A model generated the notes under the pieces. It was not told the DNA's origin, searched no databases, and saw only the letters and a program-made list of their open reading frames with translations. A stretch of DNA of 64,000 nucleotides from CAVQZA01 sp963724805. GTDB lineage: Bacteria; Actinomycetota; Thermoleophilia; Gaiellales; Gaiellaceae. The number at the start of each line of letters is the position of its first letter. Positions within the stretch are counted from its first letter, which is position 1. Position numbers and translations under genes: made by a program. Positions 44,651 to 52,387 of this stretch are shown one piece after another. The DNA lies in assembly GCA_963724805.1 (NCBI GenBank), contig CAVRWA010000011.1, positions 62,001 to 126,000 on the forward strand, in the 5' to 3' direction.

Positions 44651-46219
44651 ATGGAAGCAGGCGCGCAACCGTCCGAGCTCGTCGACGTCACGACCACCGC
44701 GGCGCTCGAAGAGAAGGCAAAGCTCCGCAGGCACTTCGGCCGCTTCGACATCCTCTTCTTCCTGATCTGCACGATCGTCGGGCTCGACACGCTCGGCGCG
44801 GTGGCCTCGAACGGCGCCCAGGGCTTCACCTGGCTCATCTTCCTCTGCGTCCTCTTCTTCATCCCGTACGCGCTGCTCACGGCCGAGCTCGGCGCCGCGT
44901 TTCCGGAGGAAGGCGGCTGCTACGAGTGGACGAAGCTCGCGTTCGGACGGTTCGTGGCCGGCGTCAACTCGGTCGTCTACTGGCTCTCGAACCCGATCTG
45001 GCTCGGCGGCGTGCTCGCGATCACGGCGCTCACGACCTTCTCGACCTTCTTCACCGACATCTCGGGCACGAGTGACCCGTGGCGGTACGTGTTCCTGCTC
45101 GGCTTCATCTGGTTCGCAGTCTGGGGCGCGATCCTCTCGTTCAACGTCGGCAAGTGGATCCCGTCGATCGGAGCGTTCGCGCGGGTGATCCTGCTCGCGT
45201 TCTTCTGCCTCTCCGTCCTGATCTACGCGATCAAGCACGGCGTGCACGGCTTCGGCGGCGGCGACTTCAAACCCACGTACGCGGTGTTCATCGCGGCCGT
45301 CCCGGTCCTCTTCTTCAACCTCGTCGGCTTCGAGCTGCCGAACGCTGCGGGCGAGGAGATGACGAACGCGCAGCGGGACGTCCCCTTCACGATCCTCCGG
45401 GCGGCAGGCCTCTCGATCATCCTCTACGGGCTCCCGGTGCTGATGATCCTGCTCGTCCTCCCGACCGACCAGGTCACGAGCCTCGGCGGCTTCATCGACG
45501 CGATGAAGACCGTCTTCACGGTCTACGGCGGCTCGGTCTCGGCCGACGGGACGGCGAACCTGACCGGCGCCGGGCACGTGCTCGGCGACATCGCCGCCCT
45601 CGGCTTCATCTGGGTGCTGATGTCGAGCGGCGCGACCTGGATCATCGGCGCCGACCGCACCCAGGCGGTCTCGGGCTACGACGGCGCTGCGCCGCGCGTC
45701 CTCGGCGTCTTCTCGAAGCGCTTCGGCACCCCGATCGTCGTCAACCTCCTCTCCGGCGTCGTGGCGACGCTCGTGATGGTGCTGGCCTCGGTGCTGACGT
45801 CCGGGAGCTCGGAGAAGTACTTCAGCGTGGTGCTCGGGCTCGCGATCTCGACGACGGTCATCTCCTACATCGCGATCTTCCCGGCGCTCGTGAGGCTGCG
45901 CTACAACCACGCACACGTGCCGCGGCCCTTCAAGATCCCCGGCGGGATCGTGGCCGTCTGGGTCGTCAGCATCCTCACGACCGGCTGGGCGATCTTCGCG
46001 ACGGTGGTGCTGCTCTGGCCCGGCGTCGGCACGTCGGACCCGAACGCCGCGCTCGACGACCTCGGCTTCTCCAACCAGCGGTGGCAGTACGAGGCGGCGG
46101 AGCTGATCCCGCTCGCCTCGATCATCCTCCTCGGCGTGATCTTCTACGCCCTCGGGGCGCCGACCCGGCGCAAGACCGCGACGGTCCCACTCGTCGAGGC
46201 GGAGGCGGCGCCGGCCTAG
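44651..46219 (+). CDS. APC-family amino acid/polyamine permease
   Basis: 522 residues with 12 or more membrane segments. FDILFFLICTIVGLDTLGAVAS is the first helix with the unwound region; AELGAAFPEEGGCYEWTKLAFG and the NLVGFELPNAAGEEMTNAQRDVP loop are typical of APC glutamate/GABA and polyamine transporters. A GGGAGG ribosome site precedes the ATG. Position after aminotransferase and aldehyde dehydrogenase suggests uptake of an amine or amino acid. Its stop overlaps the citrate synthase stop on the other strand by four bases. Confidence 0.9.
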   Translation: MEAGAQPSELVDVTTTAALEEKAKLRRHFGRFDILFFLICTIVGLDTLGAVASNGAQGFTWLIFLCVLFFIPYALLTAELGAAFPEEGGCYEWTKLAFGRFVAGVNSVVYWLSNPIWLGGVLAITALTTFSTFFTDISGTSDPWRYVFLLGFIWFAVWGAILSFNVGKWIPSIGAFARVILLAFFCLSVLIYAIKHGVHGFGGGDFKPTYAVFIAAVPVLFFNLVGFELPNAAGEEMTNAQRDVPFTILRAAGLSIILYGLPVLMILLVLPTDQVTSLGGFIDAMKTVFTVYGGSVSADGTANLTGAGHVLGDIAALGFIWVLMSSGATWIIGADRTQAVSGYDGAAPRVLGVFSKRFGTPIVVNLLSGVVATLVMVLASVLTSGSSEKYFSVVLGLAISTTVISYIAIFPALVRLRYNHAHVPRPFKIPGGIVAVWVVSILTTGWAIFATVVLLWPGVGTSDPNAALDDLGFSNQRWQYEAAELIPLASIILLGVIFYALGAPTRRKTATVPLVEAEAAPA

Positions 46220-47505
46220 CTGACCCCCGCGAGGTCCCGCTTCCGCTCCGCCATCGGCACGTAGTCACGCTCGCCCGCTCCCAGGTACACCTGGAGCGGG
46301 CGGGCGATCTTCTGCTCGGAATCCGTCAGCAGCTCGAGCCACTGCGCGAGCCACCCGGCCGTCCGTGGGATCGCGAACATGACCGGGAACATCGAGACGG
46401 GCAGCCCGAGCGCCTGGTAGATCAGCCCGGAGTAGAAGTCGACATTCGGGTACAGCTTCCGCGAGACGAAGTAGTCGTCCTCGAGCGCGATCTTCTCGAG
46501 CTCGAGCGCGATGTCGAGCAGCGGGTTGCGGCCCGTGACCTCGAACACCTGGTCGGCGGTCTCCTTGATGATCTTCGCGCGCGGGTCGTAGTTCTTGTAG
46601 ACGCGGTGGCCGAAGCCCATCAGGCGGAACTCGCCGTCCTTCACGCGCTGGATCTGCGCCGGCACGTTCTTCACGCTGCCGATCTCGTTCAGCATCTTCA
46701 GCACGGCCTCGTTGGCGCCGCCGTGCAGCGGCCCGTAGAGGGCGGCCGCCGCGCCCGCGAGCGCGCAATACGGGTCGACGAGGCTCGAGCCGATCGAGCG
46801 CATCGCGTTCGCCGAGCAGTTCTGCTCGTGGTCGGCGTGGAGGATGAACAGCACCTCGAGCGCCCGCTCGAGCACCGGGTCGACCGCGTAGCGCGGCTCG
46901 GCCATGCGGAACATCATCGAGAGGAAGTTGGCCGTGAAGCCGAGGTCGTTCTCCGGGTAGACGTAGGGCTGGCCGAGGTTGTGGCGGAACGAGAAGGCGG
47001 CGATCGTCGGCACCTTCGCGATCAGCCGGTGGACCTGCTCGAGCCGGTTGGCCGGGTCGGTGACCTTGTTCGCTTCCGGGTAGAACGTCGAGAGCGCGGC
47101 GACGACGCTGATGAACATCCCCATCGGGTGCGCGTCGTAGCGGAACCCCTCCATCAGCCGTTTCACGTTCTCGTGCAGGAACGTGTGGACCGTGATCTCG
47201 TGCGTCCAGGCGGCGAGCTCGGCCTCGGTCGGCAGCTCGCCGAAGAGCAGCAGGTAGGCGGTCTCGAGGTACGTGCTCCGCTCGGCCAGCTGCTCGATCG
47301 GATAACCGCGGTAGCGCAGGATCCCCACGTCGCCGTCGATGTAGGTGATCGTGCTCTTCGTCGAGGCGGTGTTGAGGAACGCCGGGTCGTAGCTCATCAA
47401 TCCGAACTCGCGGAGCGCGGTCGCGTGGATCGCGCCGTCCTCGATCGGGACCTCGACCGTCTGGCCCGTGCGGTTGTCGGTGACGGAAAGCGTCTCCTCC
47501 GGCAT
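46216..47505 (-). CDS. gltA: Citrate synthase
   Basis: 429 residues of the long, hexameric type II form. It condenses acetyl-CoA with oxaloacetate. Active-site histidines lie in FILHADHEQNCSANAMR and in PLHGGANEAVLKML and GFGHRVYKNYDPRAK; the closing Asp region is present near PNVDFYSGLIYQALGLP. The ATG at 47505 follows AAGGAGGAG, a strong ribosome site, so the in-frame ATG 15 bases upstream is not used. It is followed upstream on the same strand by malic enzyme. Confidence 0.96.
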   Translation of the reverse strand: MPEETLSVTDNRTGQTVEVPIEDGAIHATALREFGLMSYDPAFLNTASTKSTITYIDGDVGILRYRGYPIEQLAERSTYLETAYLLLFGELPTEAELAAWTHEITVHTFLHENVKRLMEGFRYDAHPMGMFISVVAALSTFYPEANKVTDPANRLEQVHRLIAKVPTIAAFSFRHNLGQPYVYPENDLGFTANFLSMMFRMAEPRYAVDPVLERALEVLFILHADHEQNCSANAMRSIGSSLVDPYCALAGAAAALYGPLHGGANEAVLKMLNEIGSVKNVPAQIQRVKDGEFRLMGFGHRVYKNYDPRAKIIKETADQVFEVTGRNPLLDIALELEKIALEDDYFVSRKLYPNVDFYSGLIYQALGLPVSMFPVMFAIPRTAGWLAQWLELLTDSEQKIARPLQVYLGAGERDYVPMAERKRDLAGVS

Positions 47506-47525
47506 GGCTCCTCCTTTCAACGAAG

Positions 47526-48950
47526 CTACTGGGCGGCGGCCGGGGTCGGGCGCTTCCGTGCGACGCCGCTGTCCTCGGCCGCCTGGGCGACTGCGACCGC
47601 GACGGCAGGTGCGACGTCGCGGTTGAACACACTCGGGATGATGTACTCGGCCTCGAGCTCGTCTTCGGGGATCACGGCCGCGATCGCTCGTCCGGCGGCC
47701 ACCTTCATCTCCTCCGTGATCTGGGTCGCGCGCACGTCGAGAGCGCCGCGGAAGATCCCGGGGAAGGCGAGCACGTTGTTGATCTGGTTTGGGTAGTCGG
47801 AGCGGCCGGTCGCGATCACCGCGGCGAGCCCTTCGATCTCCTCGGGCAGCACCTCGGGAGTTGGGTTCGCCATCGCGAACACGATCGCACCCTCCGCCAT
47901 GCTGCGGATGCCCTCGACGCTCACCGCGCCCGGCGACGAGAGGCCGATGAAGACGTCGGCGCCGATGAGCAGCTCGTCGGCCGATCCCTCGAGGCCGTCG
48001 GGGTTCGTGAGCTCGGCGTACTCGCGCTTCACGTCGTCGAGGTCGGTGCGGCCCGTGTGGATCGCGCCGTGGCGGTCGCAGCCGATCACGTTCCGGGCGC
48101 CGGCTGCGAGCAGGATCTTCGTCGTTGCCACACCGGCCGCGCCGACGCCGGTGAGCACGATCTTGACGTCCTCCGGCCGCTTGCCCACGAGCCTGAGCGC
48201 GTTCTCGAACGCGGCGAGGACGACGACGGCGGTGCCGTGCTGGTCGTCGTGGAAGACCGGGATGTCGAGCGACTCGCGCAGGCGCCGCTCGATCTCGAAG
48301 CAGCGCGGCGAGGCGATGTCCTCCAGGTTGATCCCGCCGAACACCGGCGCCATCAGCTGCACGGCGCGCACGATCTCGTCAGTGTCCTTTGTCGCGAGCG
48401 CGATCGGGAACGCATCCACGCCGCCGAACTCCTTGAAGAGAACGGCCTTGCCCTCCATCACCGGCAGCGAGGCCTCGGGGCCGATGTCGCCGAGCCCGAG
48501 CACCGCCGTGCCGTCGGTGACGACGGCGACCGTGTTCTGCTTGATCGTCAGGTTCCAGACCGCGCTCGGCGTCTCGTGGATCGCCATGCAGATGCGCGCG
48601 ACCCCCGGTGTGTAGGCCATCGAGAGGTCGTCGCGGGTCTTGATCGGATTTCTGGGCGTGACCTCGAGCTTGCCGCCGAGATGGAGCAGGAACGTGCGGT
48701 CGGAGACGTGCTCGACCTCGATCCCCGGCACGGCACGAACCACGTCGACGATGCGCTGGATGTGCTCGGTGTCGGCCGCGAGGACGGTGACGTCACGCAC
48801 CTTCTCGCCCTTGCCGACGCGGACGAGGTCGATCGCGTCGAGCGAGCCGCCCGCGTCGCCGATCGCCTCTGCGAGCTTCGCGAACGCACCGGGCCGGTCC
48901 TCGATGTGGACCCGGATGATCGCGCTGAACGATGCCGACGGATGGGACAT
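47526..48950 (-). CDS. Malic enzyme with N-terminal ACT domain
   Basis: 474 residues. Residues 1-85 form an ACT regulatory domain (IIRVHIEDRPGAFAKLAEAI). The malic enzyme part has SMAYTPGVARICMAI, the Lys/Asp catalytic pair (PVMEGKAVLFKEFGGVDAFP and IPVFHDDQHGTAVVVLAAF) and the NAD fold VLTGVGAAGVATTKILLAAG. It converts malate to pyruvate and CO2 with reduction of NAD(P)+. The ACT domain suggests control by an amino acid. A TAAGGT box lies 8 bases before the ATG. Gap to gltA is 20 bases. Confidence 0.93.
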   Translation of the reverse strand: MSHPSASFSAIIRVHIEDRPGAFAKLAEAIGDAGGSLDAIDLVRVGKGEKVRDVTVLAADTEHIQRIVDVVRAVPGIEVEHVSDRTFLLHLGGKLEVTPRNPIKTRDDLSMAYTPGVARICMAIHETPSAVWNLTIKQNTVAVVTDGTAVLGLGDIGPEASLPVMEGKAVLFKEFGGVDAFPIALATKDTDEIVRAVQLMAPVFGGINLEDIASPRCFEIERRLRESLDIPVFHDDQHGTAVVVLAAFENALRLVGKRPEDVKIVLTGVGAAGVATTKILLAAGARNVIGCDRHGAIHTGRTDLDDVKREYAELTNPDGLEGSADELLIGADVFIGLSSPGAVSVEGIRSMAEGAIVFAMANPTPEVLPEEIEGLAAVIATGRSDYPNQINNVLAFPGIFRGALDVRATQITEEMKVAAGRAIAAVIPEDELEAEYIIPSVFNRDVAPAVAVAVAQAAEDSGVARKRPTPAAAQ

Positions 48951-48958
48951 CGACCTGG

Positions 48959-48964
48959 ACCTTA
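48959..48964 (-). promoter_or_regulatory. -10 box of the malic enzyme gene
   Basis: TAAGGT on the minus strand, 8 bases before the ATG; it overlaps the stop region of the upstream LiaF-like gene. Confidence 0.4.
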
Positions 48965-49549
48965 CCCTCGCACCACGCGAACCTGCCCGACACCCGCCTC
49001 GACGTCCAGCAGGAGCGGTGGGTTCTCGCCGGGCGCCGTGTAGTCGAGGTCGGCGCCGACTCCGCTGCGGGTGATTCCGAAGACCTCGACCTCGCCGACG
49101 CCGACGTGACTGCGCACCGTCACCACCCGCTGGGGCGGCGCATAGACGAGGACCTGGCCGACGCCCACGCTCGCCTTCACGACGAAGCCGTCGTAGTCGC
49201 GAAGGTCGACGGTGAGCTGGCCGATCGCGAGCCGGTAGCTGTGGTCGTCGATCCCGGTCGGGACGGCGTTGCGATCGCCGATCCCGCCGTGCAGGAGGTC
49301 CGGCTCCACCGCCTGGGCCGCGACCGCCGCGAACGCGAGCACGATCCCGACAATGACGAGCAGGGCGCGCGCGCCGCCGCGGGTCAGCACGACGCCGATC
49401 CCGGTCGCGATCACGAGCACGGGGAGGACGATTCGTGCCGGCAGCGCGAGGTCCGCAACGAGTGAGAGCAGCCACCAGACTCCGAGGGCGGCGAGCAGGA
49501 GGCCGAGGAGCAGTGTCCCGCTGCTCCGCCTCCCAGTGGCCTCGCTCAC
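48962..49549 (-). CDS. LiaF-like membrane protein
   Basis: 195 residues. Membrane segments in the first half (LLLGLLLAALGVWWLLSLV, IVLPVLVIATGIGVVLT, LLVIVGIVLAFAAVAAQAV) are followed by a beta-rich C-terminus with repeated GVGxV units (KASVGVGQVLVYAP, VRSHVGVGEVEVFGI, VEAGVGQVRVV), the pattern of the LiaF/DUF2154 stress-sensing domain. It probably helps control a cell-envelope response. Its ATG overlaps the stop of the PspC-like gene. Confidence 0.78.
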   Translation of the reverse strand: MSEATGRRSSGTLLLGLLLAALGVWWLLSLVADLALPARIVLPVLVIATGIGVVLTRGGARALLVIVGIVLAFAAVAAQAVEPDLLHGGIGDRNAVPTGIDDHSYRLAIGQLTVDLRDYDGFVVKASVGVGQVLVYAPPQRVVTVRSHVGVGEVEVFGITRSGVGADLDYTAPGENPPLLLDVEAGVGQVRVVRG

Positions 49550-50049
49550 TTCCGCGTCCCTCTCGCCACGATCGCGAGGCCGAGCACGATCACGAGCGCC
49601 GGCCAGACGTAGCGGAGCTCGAGCCAGCCCGGCACGGCCGCGTGGATCAGCAGGACGCCGCCGATCGCGACGAGCAGGAACCCGAACGCCTCGCCGGCGC
49701 CGCCGGCGGTGTGGATGGGCGCCTCGCCGAGCAGGTCGCCGGGCTGCTCCTCCGGGATCACGATCCAGGCGATGATGTAGATGAGGACGCCCGCGCCGCC
49801 GGCAAAGAGCAGCACTGCGAACGCGAGGCGGAGCAGGACGGGGTCGATGCCGAGGTAGCGGCCGAGGCCGCCGCAGACCCCGCCGAGCACGCGGTCCTCG
49901 CGGCTGCGCCGCAGGACGCGCGGCCCGACCGGCGCCTTGTGCTCATGAGCACTTGGCTGGGGCTCGGGCTGCGTCGAGGGCTCGGGCTTTGGCTCGGGCT
50001 CGGGCTTGGGCTCCGCCGCGGGCTCGGGCCCGGTCGTCTCGTCGCTCAT
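49546..50049 (-). CDS. PspC-domain membrane protein
   Basis: 167 residues. A proline-rich acidic N-terminus (EPKPEPEPKPEPSTQPEPQP) ends in SAHEHKAPVG, encoded by a 14-bp palindrome shared with the permease gene at 22055. The PspC domain follows: SREDRVLGGVCGGLGRYLGI, then a membrane helix (AFAVLLFAGGAGVLIYIIAW) and IVIPEE. Two more helices are at the end. PspC proteins act in envelope stress. Stop and start overlaps link it to the CBS gene before and the LiaF-like gene after. Confidence 0.87.
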   Translation of the reverse strand: MSDETTGPEPAAEPKPEPEPKPEPSTQPEPQPSAHEHKAPVGPRVLRRSREDRVLGGVCGGLGRYLGIDPVLLRLAFAVLLFAGGAGVLIYIIAWIVIPEEQPGDLLGEAPIHTAGGAGEAFGFLLVAIGGVLLIHAAVPGWLELRYVWPALVIVLGLAIVARGTRK

Positions 50050-50504
50050 CCCGCGTAGCTGTTGTCGTAGGCCGTCGTGTCGGCCGCGATCGCGCGCGCG
50101 AGGTCCAGGCTCGAGACGACGCCGAGTGGGCGCGTGGTCTCGGGGCTCACCACCACGAGGTGCGTGATCCGGTGCTGCGACATCAGCTGCGCGGCACGCG
50201 CGATCGGCGCGTCGGCCTCGACGGTCACCACGTGCTCGTGGGCGGTCCCGCCGGCGGTGCGCCGCTCGATGTCGGGCAGCGAGGCCTCGATCAGGTCGAG
50301 GTCGGTCAGCACGGTCCAGAAGGGCGAGTGGTCCTCGGTGGCGGCGAACACGAAGATGGCGTGCACCTGGTAGGTCGCCATCATCCGGGCGGCCGTGCGA
50401 AGCGGCGTTTCGGGCGGGCACGAGAGGACGCCGGGGCTCATCACGTCGGCGACCCGGTCGGAGGAGAACGCAGGCGCGGTAATGGTTGTCGGAGTCGTAT
50501 CCAT
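50046..50504 (-). CDS. Tandem CBS-domain protein
   Basis: 152 residues made of two CBS domains: VADVMSPGVLSCPPETPLRTAARMM and VVTVEADAPIARAAQLMSQHRITHLVVV, the latter ending LGVVSSLDLARAIA. Such small proteins bind adenine nucleotides and regulate partners. Partner unknown. Its stop overlaps the start of the PspC-like gene, which links it to that envelope trio. Confidence 0.88.
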   Translation of the reverse strand: MDTTPTTITAPAFSSDRVADVMSPGVLSCPPETPLRTAARMMATYQVHAIFVFAATEDHSPFWTVLTDLDLIEASLPDIERRTAGGTAHEHVVTVEADAPIARAAQLMSQHRITHLVVVSPETTRPLGVVSSLDLARAIAADTTAYDNSYAG

Positions 50505-50573
50505 GACCGGATCCTCGTACCCCGCCGGCGCGGCGACATCCGTGGCGCCCCGAATCGGGTTGCGGGGAGCTAC

Positions 50574-51752
50574 TTACCCGTCCGGCAGGCCGACGATCCC
50601 GGCGGCGGCCAGCTCGGCGATCTCCGCCTCGGAGTAGCCGGCCTCGCGCAGGATCGCGGCACCGTGCTCGCCGAGGAGGGGCGGCGGTGAGCCGTACTCG
50701 AGCCGCTCGCCGTCGAACGACATGGGCGGCGCGACGGTCTTGCGGCCGTCCAGCTCCTGGAGGATCCCGAGCGCCCGCGTCTGGGGATGCTCCGACACCT
50801 CGAAGAGGTCGTTGACCGGCGCGACGGGAATCTCCTCGAGCGCCTCGAGCCAGTAGGCGGACGGCTGCGCGGCGAGCGGCTCCCGCAGCAGGGGCAGCAG
50901 CTCGTCGCGGTTGGCGACCCGGTCGGGGTTCGTGCGGAAGCGGGGGTCGCCGACGAGCTCCGGCCGGCCGACCGTTTCGCAGAAGCGCGCGAACAGATTG
51001 TCGTTCGCGGCGGCGATCATCAGCTGCCCGTCGGCCGTGTCGAACACCTCGTACGGGGCGATCAGCGGGAACGCGGTGCCGTGCCGCTGGGGGAGCGAGC
51101 CCGTCGCGATCGTCTCGGCGAGCTGGTAGGGGAGCAGCGCGAGCGTCGTCTCGTAGAGCGAGACGTCCACGACGCGGCCGAGCCCAGTGGTTGCCCGTTC
51201 CAGCAGCGCCGCCACGATCCCGAGCGCGGCCCACATCCCGGTGCCCTGGTCGATCGGGGACGCGCCGATCCGCACGCCCGGCCGGTCGGGCTCGCCGGTG
51301 ACGCTGATGATCCCGCCGAAGGCCTGCATCAGCGGGTCGTACCCGGGCCGCCCGGAGAGCGGGCCGTTGCGCCCGAACGAGCCGATCGAGCAGTAGACGA
51401 GGCGCTCGTTGCGGGCGCGCAGCTCGTCGGGGCCGAAGCCGAGGCGCTCGGCGGTGCCGGGCCGCAGGCTCTGGATGAAGACGTCCGCCTGCCCGGCGAG
51501 CCGGTAGAGCACGTCGAGCCCGCGCTTCACGTCGAGCCCGAGAGAGCGCTTGCCGGCGTTCGCCGCGAAGAACATCACGCTCCCCCCGGGGAAGAACTCC
51601 GGCCCCCAGGCCCGAGCCTCGTCGCCGCGCTCCGGGTGCTCGATCTTGACCACATCGGCTCCCAGCGCGCCCAGGATCTCCGTGCAGTAGGGCCCGGCCA
51701 GCGACGACGTCACGTCGACCACCTTGATCCCCGTCAGAGGCCGGAACTCCAT
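50574..51752 (-). CDS. CaiB/BaiF family III CoA-transferase
   Basis: 392 residues. The opening LTGIKVVDVTSSLAGPYCTEILGALGADVVKIEHPERGDEAR is typical, and the catalytic Asp is expected in SLDVKRGLDVLYRL-like and GYDPLMQAFGGIIS regions. LPYQLAETIATGSLPQRHGTAFPLIAPYEVF is well conserved in the family. It moves CoA between carboxylic acids; the substrate is not predictable. A TAGGCT box lies 7 bases before the ATG, and the divergent DedA gene shares the promoter region. Confidence 0.9.
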   Translation of the reverse strand: MEFRPLTGIKVVDVTSSLAGPYCTEILGALGADVVKIEHPERGDEARAWGPEFFPGGSVMFFAANAGKRSLGLDVKRGLDVLYRLAGQADVFIQSLRPGTAERLGFGPDELRARNERLVYCSIGSFGRNGPLSGRPGYDPLMQAFGGIISVTGEPDRPGVRIGASPIDQGTGMWAALGIVAALLERATTGLGRVVDVSLYETTLALLPYQLAETIATGSLPQRHGTAFPLIAPYEVFDTADGQLMIAAANDNLFARFCETVGRPELVGDPRFRTNPDRVANRDELLPLLREPLAAQPSAYWLEALEEIPVAPVNDLFEVSEHPQTRALGILQELDGRKTVAPPMSFDGERLEYGSPPPLLGEHGAAILREAGYSEAEIAELAAAGIVGLPDG

Positions 51753-51759
51753 TGGGGCG

Positions 51760-51777
51760 AGCCTACAACGGTAGTGT
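51760..51777. promoter_or_regulatory. Back-to-back leaderless-type -10 boxes
   Basis: TAGGCT on the minus strand (51765-51760) is 7 bases before the CoA-transferase ATG, and TAGTGT on the plus strand (51772-51777) is 7 bases before the DedA GTG at 51785. The two start codons are only 32 bases apart. Confidence 0.5.
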
Positions 51778-51784
51778 GGCGGCG

Positions 51785-52387
51785 GTGATTGCGGCCTCGA
51801 TCCACGAGCTGATCACCGGGCCCTGGGCCTACGCCGTCGTGTTCGGGCTGGCGGCGCTCGACGCGGTCGTCCCGGTCGTCCCGAGCGAGTCGACCGCGAT
51901 CGCAGCGGGTGTCCTCGCCGGCTCCGGCGACCTCGTGCTCGGCTACGTGATCGTCGCGGCCGGGCTCGGGGCGTTCATCGGAGACTCGACTGCCTACTGG
52001 CTCGGGCGCTCGGTCGGGCGCTCGGTGCTCGGCCACCGTCTCTTCCGGGGCGACCGCGGCACGAAGGCGGTCGACTGGGCCGAGCGCACGCTCGACAAGC
52101 GGGGCGGGTACCTGATCGTCGTCGCGCGTTTCATCCCGGGCGGCCGCACCGCAACCACGTTCACGGCGGGGAGCGTCCACTACAGCGTCCTCCGGTTCTC
52201 GATCTACGCGGGGATCGCGGCCACGATCTGGGCGACCTATGCGGCGCTGCTCGGCTACCTGGGCGGGCGCATGTTCACCGACCGCCCCTGGCTCGGCCTG
52301 CTCGTCGCGCTCGGGCTCGCCGCCGGGATCACCGGGCTCGTCGAGCTCGGGCGGAAGCTCACGAGCCGGAGGAAGCCCGCGACGTGA
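51785..52387 (+). CDS. DedA-family membrane protein
   Basis: 200 residues from a GTG at 51785, chosen because TAGTGT lies exactly 7 bases before it; a GTG at 51776 is the alternative. The DedA pattern is seen: VVPVVPSESTAIAAGVLAGS, GAFIGDSTAYWLGRSVGR and the conserved RFIPGGRTATTFTAGS, which is needed for function in homologues. DedA proteins are inner-membrane and act in membrane lipid (undecaprenyl-phosphate) recycling. The stop overlaps the start of the next gene (GTGA). Confidence 0.9.
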   Translation: MIAASIHELITGPWAYAVVFGLAALDAVVPVVPSESTAIAAGVLAGSGDLVLGYVIVAAGLGAFIGDSTAYWLGRSVGRSVLGHRLFRGDRGTKAVDWAERTLDKRGGYLIVVARFIPGGRTATTFTAGSVHYSVLRFSIYAGIAATIWATYAALLGYLGGRMFTDRPWLGLLVALGLAAGITGLVELGRKLTSRRKPAT

